The position numbers were made by a program, and so were the translations under genes. This document shows, in pieces, positions 54,490 through 63,700 of a stretch of 64,000 bases of DNA. This DNA comes from Fen-1359 sp963710355. GTDB lineage: Bacteria > Planctomycetota > Phycisphaerae > Sedimentisphaerales > Anaerobacaceae. Positions within the stretch are counted from its first letter, which is position 1. Every line of letters starts with the position of its first letter. The stretch is from positions 744,001 to 808,000 of the forward strand of contig CAVPZU010000001.1 of assembly GCA_963710355.1 (NCBI GenBank), given 5' to 3'. The notes beneath the pieces are model-generated. The model saw only the letters and a list, made by a program, of their open reading frames with translations. It ran no database searches and was not told where the DNA came from.

Positions 54490-56085
54490 TTATTTCTTTC
54501 GAACAGCATTAAGGCAGGAATTTGCCTTATGCTCGGTTTCTTCAAATTCGGTTTTTGGCACGGAATCGTGAACGATACCTGCCCCGACTCGTATATACGC
54601 CGTGCTGTTTTTCACCTGGAGGCTTCTGATTGTGATGCCGCTGTCAAACTGTCCGTCCACGGTCAGATACATAACCGCTCCGCCATAATAGCCCCTTTTG
54701 GTTTTTTCAAGCCGGCGTATAATCTTCATCGCCTCGATTTTCGGTGCGCCGGTTAATGTCCCCATATTCATTGTCGCAAGATATGCACTTAACGCATCGA
54801 GATTATCGGCCAATATGCCGCGAACGTTGCTCACTAAGTGCTGGACGGATTCGTATTTTTCCGCGGTCAACAGCTCGGTGACTATCCTGCTGCCGGGCCT
54901 TGCAACCCGTGCAATGTCGTTGCGGGCCAAATCGACAAGCATCATATGCTCCGCCAATTCTTTGCGGTCGATTTTCAGCTCCGCTTCGTAACGAAAATCG
55001 GTATCGGGGTCAATTTTGCCGCCGAGTCTTCCACGAGGTTTTGTGCCGGCGATTGGGCGAATTTCAACCTGCCGGTTTTCCGTGCCGCTCACCCGAAGGT
55101 TAAGTTCCGGGCTTGAGCCTAAAAGGATAGTATTCGGGCTGTGGATATAAAACATATACGGCGACGGGTTAAGCTGTCGCAGCCGCCTATAAACATCGAG
55201 CGGCTCATCCCTGCAGGGTTCGATAATTGTTCTGCTCAACACCACCTGAAAAATGTCGCCGTCAATGATGTGCTTTTTTGCGGTGCGGACCATTTCCTCG
55301 TATTCATTTTGGGTCGTATCGGTCAAGACAGAAGGCGCCGGTGCGGCGTATTTTCGGGGCTTTGGCGTATCGAAGCGCACGATATTGTAATAAAAGTCGA
55401 AGCAGTCCTGCGCCTCTTTAATTGCATCCCGGCGGTCGCCGTCGGTTATCAGGACATTTACAATTATGTATCCCTGATTCTTCTGGTGGTCCATCAGGAA
55501 GATGTTGTCGGCAAAATAAAGTTCGTAATCCGGGTTGCCCAGCAGGTCTGCTTTGCTGGAGGGCAATTTTTCAAACTGGTCGATAAAGTCGTAGCTGATT
55601 GCGCCGAGCAGGCCGCACGTCACTCGAAACGGTTTGCTTGCCAATTTGAACGCAAAAGCAACCGCCCGCAGCACGTCCATCTGATTTGTGGTTGCCAGTC
55701 TTGTCTGCTCATCGATTGTTTCCGCGACGCTTTTTATTTTGCCTGTGATTGTTTGGTCACTAAATTGCACCGACTCGCAGAAGCCGAACCTGTTTTTGTC
55801 GGCTGCCAAATAGCGGAGCATTCGTCTGCCTGTGCTGTTAAGCGCTTTAATGGTAAATTGATTGCCTGTGCCGGTCAGATACAGGGCCGGTCTTGCCGTC
55901 CCGAACGACAGTGCGCTTGCGTCTTTAAGATATTCTTTCGATTCGAACAGGCAGCAATTTTCCGCTCTGCCGTAATCGCTTATCTTGGCGAAGAAGTCCA
56001 TTGGGTCGCCGATGTCGATTTGCTTGACTATCGGGATTATCTGCCCCGGCTGGGCATTGTTTATTACTTGTTTATAGTCTTCCAT
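54490..56085 (-). CDS. trpE: Anthranilate synthase component I
   Basis: 531 residues. Chorismate-binding domain from about 240 with GDIFQVVLSRTI, GSSPELNLRV, PIAGTKPRGR, AEHMMLVDLARNDIARVA and the GTLTGAPKIEAM loop. Near the end come GGAVMYLTVDG and RVGAGIVHDSVP. It makes anthranilate with TrpG. The N-terminal domain should hold the Trp feedback site. GAGGATATT precedes the ATG at 56085. It is the first structural gene after the leader and terminator at 56134-56272. Confidence 0.97.
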   Translation of the reverse strand: MEDYKQVINNAQPGQIIPIVKQIDIGDPMDFFAKISDYGRAENCCLFESKEYLKDASALSFGTARPALYLTGTGNQFTIKALNSTGRRMLRYLAADKNRFGFCESVQFSDQTITGKIKSVAETIDEQTRLATTNQMDVLRAVAFAFKLASKPFRVTCGLLGAISYDFIDQFEKLPSSKADLLGNPDYELYFADNIFLMDHQKNQGYIIVNVLITDGDRRDAIKEAQDCFDFYYNIVRFDTPKPRKYAAPAPSVLTDTTQNEYEEMVRTAKKHIIDGDIFQVVLSRTIIEPCRDEPLDVYRRLRQLNPSPYMFYIHSPNTILLGSSPELNLRVSGTENRQVEIRPIAGTKPRGRLGGKIDPDTDFRYEAELKIDRKELAEHMMLVDLARNDIARVARPGSRIVTELLTAEKYESVQHLVSNVRGILADNLDALSAYLATMNMGTLTGAPKIEAMKIIRRLEKTKRGYYGGAVMYLTVDGQFDSGITIRSLQVKNSTAYIRVGAGIVHDSVPKTEFEETEHKANSCLNAVRKK

Positions 56086-56133
56086 AATATCCTCAAACTC
56101 CCCTTTCTATCTTAAATTTTTGCCAAATACAAA

Positions 56134-56169
56134 CAAAAAAAGCGGCCTGTCTTTCCGACAGGCCGCTTT
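56134..56169 (-). terminator. trp attenuator terminator
   Basis: AAGCGGCCTGTC pairs with GACAGGCCGCTT around a five-base loop, followed on the minus strand by seven or more T. It lies between the leader peptide and trpE, so it is placed as an attenuator. The leader itself contains another GGCGGCCTG, which could compete for the same arm. Confidence 0.85.
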
Positions 56170-56197
56170 AGGGATACCTTCCTCAATGTAAAGCAAA

Positions 56198-56272
56198 TTA
56201 CCGTTTGCCCGTCGGATATTCTCCTTCAGGCCGCCACCAATTATTTGTATTTTTCCGGGTAATTTGCCTCAT
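56198..56272 (-). CDS. trpL: trp leader peptide with tandem Trp codons
   Basis: A 24-residue frame, ATG at 56272 and stop at 56198, reads MRQITRKNTNNWWRPEGEYP and then TGKR. Two adjacent Trp codons (TGGTGG) at positions 12-13 precede the terminator by about 30 bases and trpE by about 110. This is the arrangement of ribosome-mediated attenuation: stalling at low Trp-tRNA would favour read-through. No clear Shine-Dalgarno precedes it. It is too short for ordinary gene calls. Confidence 0.75.
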   Translation of the reverse strand: MRQITRKNTNNWWRPEGEYPTGKR

Positions 56273-56280
56273 ATTGTTAT

Positions 56281-56309
56281 ATTAAACCATATTTCCAATA
56301 TCTTGTCAA
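56281..56309 (-). promoter_or_regulatory. trp operon promoter
   Basis: On the complement, TTGACA (56309-56304) and TTTAAT (56286-56281) are separated by 17 bases, directly upstream of the leader peptide. It is a near-consensus sigma-70 promoter. Confidence 0.75.
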
Positions 56310-56342
56310 GCTGTAAATCCCGAAATCTGCGAGTTTTTTTGG

Positions 56343-57110
56343 TCAAACTCCTTTTGGCACGACGTAGATTTCGACGCGTCTGTTCTTTGCATTGCCCTTT
56401 TGGCCGGCGGCGTTCGGTTCAAGGGGCCTGTATTCACCGAACCCGCGGACGCTCATCCTGTTAGATGCTACGTCATTTTTCGACATAATACTCAGAACTG
56501 ATATTGCCCTGTCAACTGACAGATGCCAGTTCGTCGGATGTTTGGCCTTTGTCTCAGGCTTGCCAATCGGGACATCGTCCGTATGGCCGGCGACTATCAC
56601 GTCGAACTTTTTGCCCTCTTCTGAATTAAGGATTGAGCAGAGTGACTTGACTGCATTGACGCCTGAGGCGGACACTTCATCGCTGCCTTTATCGAACAAA
56701 AGGTCGCTTTGGAATTTTACCAGGCCGCGGCTCGAATCAAATGTCACCATACCGTTTGTGCCTTTTGCAAAATCCTCCAGCTTCGTGGCAAGCTCCACCG
56801 GCAGCGGTGCACCGTACAATAGCTGACCGCCCACCGAACTCAGCAAAGTCTTTTTCTGCTGAAGGTCTTTTTCGAGAGCGGCAACCGTCTGCTCAAGTGC
56901 TTCCGTCTTGACTGCGCATTCACTGTTGGCATCGGCAAGCTGTCTATCAGTCTGGTCGGCCACCAACGTGCTGGTTCGCAGTTTGCTTTCCATGTCGGCT
57001 ATGGTTTTACGCTGTCGTTCGTTCTGAAGTTGCAGGTCATTGGCACAGCCGCTAATCAGGGAAATTGTTAGTATTACTGCCGCTGTCAGGAAAATTTTTG
57101 GACGAGTCAT
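56343..57110 (-). CDS. OmpA/MotB-domain lipoprotein
   Basis: 255 residues. The signal ends in SLISGC (lipobox). A coiled coil (about 28-90) leads to the peptidoglycan-binding OmpA domain: FDKGSDEVSASGVNAVKSL, VIVAGHTDDVPIG with the conserved Asp, and GFGEYRPLEPNAAGQKGN with NRRVEI. It anchors the envelope to peptidoglycan, which agrees with dapF in this window. AAAGGATTG precedes the ATG. Its end is close to the trp promoter, so trp could receive read-through. Confidence 0.9.
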   Translation of the reverse strand: MTRPKIFLTAAVILTISLISGCANDLQLQNERQRKTIADMESKLRTSTLVADQTDRQLADANSECAVKTEALEQTVAALEKDLQQKKTLLSSVGGQLLYGAPLPVELATKLEDFAKGTNGMVTFDSSRGLVKFQSDLLFDKGSDEVSASGVNAVKSLCSILNSEEGKKFDVIVAGHTDDVPIGKPETKAKHPTNWHLSVDRAISVLSIMSKNDVASNRMSVRGFGEYRPLEPNAAGQKGNAKNRRVEIYVVPKGV

Positions 57111-57159
57111 CGTTCAATCCTTTCAAAAAAATAATCCATTTTTTTACATTTGGTCTTTT

Positions 57160-57241
57160 TGTGTCTTTATATATAGCCCCGCAATTTATTGCGGGGTTGC
57201 TTTTGTCGTTATATTTAGCCTCCAGTTTTACTGGGGGTTGC
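57160..57241. repeat. Two orphan hairpins of the IS200-end type
   Basis: TATATATAGCCCCGC-loop-GCGGGGTTGC (stem 57177-57196) and TATATTTAGCCTCCAG-loop-CTGGGGGTTGC (stem 57219-57237). They share the frame TATANATA-x-CC...GG-GTT with 49977-50014 and with the left IS200 hairpins. Confidence 0.55.
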
Positions 57242-57636
57242 TTTTCTCCTTTAGAATTGAAACGATTTTCTCTTTCTCGTCAAGGGTAATCTGGAAAATA
57301 AATCGTCCCCCGTGAAATTTATGGTTTAACTTGTTTCCTTAAGGGAACTTAAATCAGCCGATTCTCCATCCCCAAAGCCGTCATTATATCCGCATTCTGA
57401 CCTCTGCTTGCCCTTCGACGGATTATTTCACCGCAGAGAACGCAAAGGCCGCAGAGATTTTCAGGCACCTTTCAAAAACTAAAAACTAACCACTAAAAAC
57501 TAACCACTAAAAACTAATTAAACCGCAGATTCCGCGGATTTACACGGATTGATATATCCCTAACGAACAGCAGTTCGTGACTTATGACTTACGACTTGTG
57601 ACCTATCGATTATAAGGACGGTAAAACTTAAAATTT
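57242..57636. repeat. Intergenic with dispersed and tandem repeats
   Basis: The stretch holds CACCGCAGAGAACGCAAAGG, AACCGCAGATTCCGCGGATT and a 14-base tandem repeat, AAAAACTAACCACT, about three times at 57474-57520. The CTTATGACTTACGACTTGTG string is another short array. No gene is seen. Confidence 0.6.
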
Positions 57637-58008
57637 GTGTTTTCAGCAGTGAAAACGCTGTATCAAGAACCGGAAAGGGGGACTGAAATTTATAGAAGTG
57701 CCTGCCTCAGTTGTCCGATATATTTGGGTATGAAAGACAGCGTAAGAGAAAATACCGGTAAGCAGCAGGACTTTGGCTCTGAAAAGATCATTGCTGGTTA
57801 TATAGCATCGGCTTTGGACATAGAAGACCAAGTCGTCGAGGGTATTTATATCGATTATGTGAAGCGGGAGGCGTGGCCTGCTTCGATGAAGGAAGAGGCC
57901 TTTCAGTCCATACGGACGTATCTGGAAATTTTGATTAAAGACAGCGCCAGGCATAAAAAAACAGTTTTGTCTTTACAGGACAGATTAAATGCCGACAACA
58001 CAGACTAA
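57637..58008 (+). CDS. Small ferritin-like protein A (start uncertain)
   Basis: 123 codons from GTG 57637; an ATG at 57730 would leave 92. The core (GSEKIIAGYIASALDIEDQV, EGIYIDYVKREAWPASMKEE, LEILIKDSARHKKTVLSLQD) is all-helical with E-x-x-x-x-x-Y and an x-x-R-H-K motif like half of a ferritin-like bundle. It could bind iron when paired. The next gene overlaps its end by 20 bases, so the two are translated together. The function is unknown. Confidence 0.5.
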   Translation: MFSAVKTLYQEPERGTEIYRSACLSCPIYLGMKDSVRENTGKQQDFGSEKIIAGYIASALDIEDQVVEGIYIDYVKREAWPASMKEEAFQSIRTYLEILIKDSARHKKTVLSLQDRLNADNTD

Positions 58009-58210
58009 ATCCAAAAAAGACCTGACAGTCGAATTTGAGATGCTCAAATCAGTGGAGGAATCCGCTGTGGATTTGTATCAGCGGATTAGCGCAGACAGCC
58101 GTGTTCAGCAATTAGGAATGGCGGAAACATTCAGCCAGATAGTTGAGGATGAAAAACGTCACGCCGGTCTGGTGCAGAAAATCATAAACATAATCACAAA
58201 CAGTCTGTAA
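57989..58210 (+). CDS. Small ferritin-like protein B
   Basis: 73 residues. LTVEFEMLKSVEESAVDLYQ and IVEDEKRHAGLVQKIINII give an E-x-x-A-x-x-x-Y helix and an E-D-E-K-R-H helix, the pattern of one half of a rubrerythrin-type di-iron bundle. It needs a partner or dimer to form a complete site. It overlaps the previous gene, so A and B may make a heterodimer (inference). Confidence 0.55.
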   Translation: MPTTQTKSKKDLTVEFEMLKSVEESAVDLYQRISADSRVQQLGMAETFSQIVEDEKRHAGLVQKIINIITNSL

Positions 58211-58269
58211 TAATCAACCATTCCCGGAATGAAATTTGTCTTCGTCACACCCTGTACACTACATTTCAA

Positions 58270-58350
58270 CCATTGTTTGACACTGATTAACGCCGATTTT
58301 CGCTGATTAATTATTAGCCACAGAGGGCACCGATAACACAGAGAGTTTTT
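58270..58350. repeat. Dispersed non-coding repeat
   Basis: CACTGATTAACGCCGATTTTC and GCCACAGAGGGCACCGATAA with CACAGAGAG match the repeat family seen at 8.9 kb and 60.5 kb. Confidence 0.55.
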
Positions 58351-58430
58351 ATTCTGACTTCTGACTTCTGCCTGCCCTGCGTAGCTTCACAAGCGAAGTA
58401 GGGTGATAATCATTTCGCGGACGATTATCT

Positions 58431-58949
58431 TCAAATAGTTTGTATATCTTCGTATAACTCAGGGAATTTATCCTGTCTTAGTCGGAATTTCGTTCCGTGA
58501 TTATGTCCTGTTCTCGCATCGAAATCCACATAGACATAACCCTTTTCGATTGCATTAGTAAAGGCGCGGATACCGAATTTCCTCAGCATCGAAATCTTTT
58601 CGTAATAAAAATATTCTTTTCCGTTTTCTGTTTTTGTTCTGGCCTGAACATAAAAGCAATTCAAAAGTTTAGTACCCGCTTTATGTTCAAGGTCATCAAA
58701 TCCCCAATATGGTTGTGGGGATAATTCGCCAAGACCTACGTGTTTTTTTACTGATTCAAGCCACTCAGCATGTCGAGAGTCAACGGAATTTACATCAAAG
58801 GAAATAAGAACCTTTCGCTGCTCACGGTCAAGAACAACCTTAAAACCTCTATCACTTCTTACCGTGCCTGTTATCGTTTGTCTGAAACTCATATCATCGA
58901 CATCATACTTGGTCCCTGCCTCTGGGTGCTTCCACCCATATTTAGGCAA
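58431..58949 (-). pseudogene. MvaI/BcnI-type restriction endonuclease, C-terminal part
   Basis: 172 codons from a TTG at 58949. PKYGWKHPEAGTKY, SFRQTITGTVRSDRGFKVVL, LSPQPYWGFDDLEHKAGTKL and VDFDARTGHNHGTKFRLRQ match the C-terminal part of large MvaI/BcnI-family enzymes. The N-terminal part with the catalytic E-x-K is absent and an in-frame stop lies just upstream. The nuclease gene overlaps its start by eight bases. I infer a truncated enzyme whose N terminus was lost when the cassette upstream arrived. Confidence 0.75.
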
Positions 58950-59973
58950 GTTTTAATGAATCCATCATTTTCAGACTTTTGTGCATTTGCATCTGGATAG
59001 TGAATCGGAATCCTTCGGGCGTCAAGTAAATGGTGTCACCTGATTTTGCTAAGAGACCAAGATCCACCGCATAATTTGTATACATTCTTGTGGCGTTATA
59101 TTTTGCTTTTTTTGTTTGCCAGTCATAATACTTTCCGGCGTAATAAGTGAAATATTGTAGAAGATGGGACATTGGAACTGGATAAATATTTTTTGAGAGA
59201 AAAAAGACGGATTCCACAATTGAGGCAATACCCAAGACAATTGGAGACTCATAAGGATTTTGCATCACAAACTTTCTCATCAAGTCGCTTTGTGCTTCGC
59301 TTAGCACCTCGGGGAATATTTTGTCTTTTCTATTCACATATTCTTGGCCAAACTTTGAAAGAGCAATACTGTCTGAATTTGGCCTCCATTCTATTAACCG
59401 GAGCTCATTCGCAAATTTGATCTTATTGTAAAGAGTTCGCTGCGAATTTCGTACTAGTTGACGAAGCACTTTAACACTTTTTGTTTTTTCAAGCAGATAG
59501 AGCAATTCATGTATTAAATGGAAATTCCAAATGCCAATGTCTATCGGTTTGATTCCGCCAAAAAAAGCAATTGGTCGAAGGTTTTCATAAAAAAATTGAA
59601 GAACTTGTTCAGGCTGATAATCAGTGCAAATCACACCGTTATCCGATGCAATCTTTTTTTGCGATTCGGTTGTCGAGGTGCAAAGTAAATACGGTTGGAT
59701 TTGTCCCTTTGTGATTCTGCCACTTTGTTGATATGTCAGCAAATCACTTTTGTAATCCAAAATTTGCCTAATAAAGTTACGATGGAACGAAGTAACTTTT
59801 AATTCAATCAGAAGTAGCTTTGCTTGATAGGCATAGAGAAGGTCAAGTCTGCCAGAAGGGATAAGCATTTGTCTGGAAAGCAAAAAGGGCATCTCATCGA
59901 GATCGAGTATTTTTTTTGTTAGTTCTGGAGCATTGACAAGAATGTCCTCGATTTGCGCCTCTCTAATTTCCAT
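58942..59973 (-). CDS. PD-(D/E)XK nuclease-domain protein, unknown role
   Basis: 343 residues. The N-terminal 120 residues contain GRLDLLYAYQAKLLLIELK: Asp44 and Glu57-x-Lys59 form a PD-(D/E)XK active site of the NucS/DUF91 type. The middle and C-terminal parts look like winged-helix or transcription-like units (TLYNKIKFANELRLIEWRP, LLAKSGDTIYLTPEGFRF). It may be a defence nuclease or a restriction enzyme. A strong AAGGAG precedes the ATG. The 69-residue protein ends three bases upstream, so the two form a pair. Confidence 0.7.
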   Translation of the reverse strand: MEIREAQIEDILVNAPELTKKILDLDEMPFLLSRQMLIPSGRLDLLYAYQAKLLLIELKVTSFHRNFIRQILDYKSDLLTYQQSGRITKGQIQPYLLCTSTTESQKKIASDNGVICTDYQPEQVLQFFYENLRPIAFFGGIKPIDIGIWNFHLIHELLYLLEKTKSVKVLRQLVRNSQRTLYNKIKFANELRLIEWRPNSDSIALSKFGQEYVNRKDKIFPEVLSEAQSDLMRKFVMQNPYESPIVLGIASIVESVFFLSKNIYPVPMSHLLQYFTYYAGKYYDWQTKKAKYNATRMYTNYAVDLGLLAKSGDTIYLTPEGFRFTIQMQMHKSLKMMDSLKLA

Positions 59974-59976
59974 TCT

Positions 59977-60186
59977 TTACTCCTTAATATAAGGATAGAA
60001 CGCCATCTCTTCACAGGCTTTCAATCTTTCAACAAGCCAATATCTAATGTTATCACGAATTTCGCCAATCATTTCGATGTTCCAGGAAATATCTTTCGAG
60101 GTAGGATTGATATCCCGAATTAATTGAAAGACAGCGTTATCAACATAATCTTGACGCTCGGTCTGCTTATTGTTTAACTCTTGCAT
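59977..60186 (-). CDS. Small helical protein paired with the nuclease
   Basis: 69 residues from the ATG at 60186, chosen because AAGGAG lies nine bases upstream. ERQDYVDNAVFQLIRDINP and MIGEIRDNIRYWLVERLKA are amphipathic helices. No family is recognised. It could be a regulator, an immunity factor or a small subunit of the nuclease. Its start overlaps the stop of the methyltransferase fragment (TAATG). Confidence 0.6.
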   Translation of the reverse strand: MQELNNKQTERQDYVDNAVFQLIRDINPTSKDISWNIEMIGEIRDNIRYWLVERLKACEEMAFYPYIKE

Positions 60187-60446
60187 TATAGAGGGCTCCT
60201 TAAAACGAACTGCCATACGCCCAATTGGCTTTTCAGCCATTCTTTTGCGGCCATACAATTGATATGTGTCGGGCCGCACTGGCAGGTTCTTTTATGACCT
60301 ATCGGCAGCTTTTTACCGGAAAAATCGCTTCCATCGAGAATCGCTGTCGGCAACTGTATTTGAGGAGGTTCTATTGTTGATGATGTTGATTTATGCACAA
60401 ACTTAGTCCTTTCTAATATATCAGCAGTTCCTTCCGGTACGGCCAT
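60186..60446 (-). pseudogene. DNA methyltransferase N-terminal fragment
   Basis: 86 codons. KKLPIGHKRTCQCGPTHINC with MAAKEWLKSQLGVWQF matches the N-terminal zone of D12-like or N6/N4-type DNA methyltransferases that carry this CxCGPxHxNC pattern. After VWQF the sequence changes abruptly to VLRSPL and stops, where homologues continue to the catalytic domain. The methylase domain is missing, so the product is not an active enzyme. Confidence 0.65.
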
Positions 60447-60524
60447 AATCTTTACTTTTTAACATTATAGGATTTTAATGTTGTCAGTCAATAATTGCTT
60501 TTCCGGGCTTTAAGTGGATATAGA

Positions 60525-60660
60525 ATCTGCGTTAATCCTGTCTATAAAATTTCTCTGCGTTCTCGGCGGTGAATATTTGTCGTTGGTCTTGTGTCTGGAG
60601 TCTTGAGTCTTTTTTAATCTGTGCAATCCGTGAAATCCGCGGTTAAATAATCCATATCAA
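60525..60660. repeat. Dispersed non-coding repeat (inverted orientation)
   Basis: AATCTGCGTTAATCCTGTCT, TTCTCTGCGTTCTCGGCGG and AATCCGTGAAATCCGCGGTT are the complement-type forms of the repeat family at 8.9 kb. Confidence 0.6.
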
Positions 60661-60756
60661 AAAGCTGTTGCAAAAAGGAAATAAAATCTATATATTGAAG
60701 GTTTATCTTTTTAAGAAGTCGGGATTGGTATTTTTTATAGGAAAGGCATAAATAAT

Positions 60757-63700
60757 ATGAAGCGAAGAATGATTACGATAGACGGCAATACGGCGGCGGC
60801 GATGATTGCGCACGCCACTAACGAAGTAATCGCAATATACCCCATTACTCCCAGCTCGCCTATGGGTGAATTGGCCGACGAATTATCCGCCGATGGCCAG
60901 ACCAATATCTGGGGGACAGTTCCCTCCGTCACCGAAATGCAGTCCGAAGGAGGCGCCGCAGGCGCCGTTCACGGTGCGTTGATAAGCGGAGCGATGTCAA
61001 CCACCTTTACAGCCTCACAGGGGCTGCTTCTTATGATTCCGAATATGTATAAGATTTCCGGCGAGCTGCTTCCGACCGTTTTTCACGTCTCGGCCCGTTC
61101 GCTTGCCTGCCACGCCCTCTCAATCTTCGGCGACCATGCCGATGTAATGGCCGTTCGCCAGACCGGCTTTGCCCTCGTCTGTGCCTGCAATATTCAGGAG
61201 ATTATGGACCTTGCCCTGATTTCCCAAAGTGCAACGCTCGAATCGAGTGTGCCATTCCTCAATTTCTTCGACGGCTTCCGCACCAGTCACGAGGTCCAGA
61301 AGGTCGAAGAGCTTACAAAAGATGATATTCGCTCTATGATTGATGACAGGCTCGTGGCCGAGGTAAAGGCCCGTGCCTTGTCGCCCGATAGACCTAAAAT
61401 CTGCGGCACCGCACAAAACCCGGATGTCTATTTTCAGGGCAGGGAGACCGTCAACAAGTTTTATCTGGCCATCCCCAATATTTATCAAAAGACTATGGAC
61501 AAATTCGCCGCCCTTGCAGGCCGTCAATACCATTTATTTGATTACGTCGGCCACCCGCAGGCCGATAAAATCATCATAATTATGGGTTCAGGCAGCGATA
61601 CCGCCCACGAAACAGTCGATTACCTTAACGGCAAAGGCCAGAAGGTCGGCGTCGTCAAGGTGCGGCTCTTCAGGCCTTTCAATGTAAAGGCCTTTATCAA
61701 TGCAATCCCCCCCACCGTCCAAAAGATTGCCGTCCTCGACAGAACAAAAGAGGTAGGCTCAATCGGCGAGCCTCTCTATCTGGATGTCCGCACGGCGGTC
61801 GGCGAGGCGATGGGTTTCGGCTTTGCACCGTTTAAAGAATATCCGATGATTGTCGGCGGCAGATACGGCCTCGGGTCAAAGGAATTTACGCCCGCTATGG
61901 TAAAGGCCGTCTTTGATAATCTCGATGCCAGGCAGCCCAAAAACAATTTCTCTGTCGGCATTATCGATGACGTCACCAATTTAAGCCTCGATGTCGATGA
62001 GTCCTTTGATATTGATAGCGAAGGTGTTTATTCGGCAATGTTCTGGGGTCTTGGCTCGGATGGGACGGTCGGCGCCAACAAAAACTCCATTAAAATTATC
62101 GGCGAAGAGACGGACAATTTTGCTCAGGGCTATTTTGTCTATGACTCAAAAAAGGCCGGCGCAGTCACCGTTTCACATCTGCGGTTCGGAAAAGACCTCA
62201 TCAGGAAACCTTATTTGGTAACCAAGGCTGATTTCGTCGCCTGCCATAATCCGAGCTTTCTCGAAAAATACGATATGCTTTCAGATGCAAAGAATGGTGC
62301 AACTTTTTTGCTTACGACAATGCATAAGGCCGAAGATGTCTGGGATACACTCACGCAGGAGGTCCAAAAGCAGATTATAGACAAAAAGCTCAAACTATAC
62401 GTCATTGATGCAATCTCGATTGCCGAAGAGCTCGGCCTCGGGGCGCGTATCAATATGATTATGCAGACCGCATTTTTCAAGATTAGCGGCATCATACCCC
62501 TTGACCAATCCGTCAAGGCCATTAAAGACGCTATTAAAAAGACTTACGGCAGCAAGGGCGAAAAGGTAGTCAATATGAACAATGCCGCCGTCGATGCCGC
62601 CCTGAGTAAGATTTTCCAGGTCAATTATCCGAACAAGGTGACAAGCAAAATAAAGATGCCGCCCGTTGTTCCCGCTGATGCACCGCAGTTTGTTCGCGAC
62701 GTCACAGCCGAGATTATGGCCCTTCACGGCGACAAAATCCCTGTAAGTAAATTCCCCGTCGATGGAAAATTCCCGACTGCTACCACCCGGTTTGAGAAGC
62801 GAAACATCGCCGTCCATATCCCTGTCTGGCTCCCCGATGTCTGTATCCAGTGCGGCAGGTGTTCCCTTGTATGCCCCCACGCGAGCATTCGGATTAAAGA
62901 CTACGATGCAGAATATATCCAGAAAGCGCCCAAAACCTTCAAAAGCGCTGATGCAAAGGGCAAGGAATTTTCAGGTATGAAATATACCGTGCAGGTTGCA
63001 CCGGAGGATTGCACAGGCTGCGGCAACTGCGTCCAGATGTGTCCTGCAGAGGAGAAAGATGCAAACAAGCAGCCTACCGGCAGAAAGGCCATAAATATGG
63101 CCCTGCAGGAGCCGCTGCGTGAGCAGGAAAGAGAAAATTATGCGTATTTCCTCTCGATTCCAAATACCGACCCAAAACTGTTTAAACCTGACAGCATAAA
63201 GGGCAGCCAGCTCATCCAGCCCCTCTTTGAGTATTCCGGCGCCTGTGCCGGCTGCGGCGAAACCCCGTATATCAAACTCCTCACGCAGCTCTTCGGCGAC
63301 AGGGCTATGATAGGCAATGCCACAGGCTGTTCTTCCATTTATGGAGGCAATCTGCCGACAACTCCATACTGCACCAGGCCCGACGGCAGAGGCCCATCCT
63401 GGAGCAACAGCCTCTTCGAGGATAACGCCGAGTTCGCTATGGGCTTGCACCTTGCCGCTGACAAATTCAAACAATTTGCAACCGAATTGCTCGATGCAGC
63501 CGCTTCAAAAGGCTGCATAGATAAAAAACTTGCTGAAGACACCAAATCAGCAACAAAAGCAAATGACCCCTCGCAGCAGGCCATCGAGCAGCAAAGGCAG
63601 CGTGTTTCAGACCTGAAAAAACAATTGGAAAAGTGCGGCTGCGATGAGTGCAGAAGATTGCTTTCAGTCGCCGATTATTTAGTTCGCAAATCCATCTGGG

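Noticed and set aside
54061..56115. Long plus-strand frames opposite trpG and trpE
   Set aside because: Antisense shadows of well-recognised trp genes.
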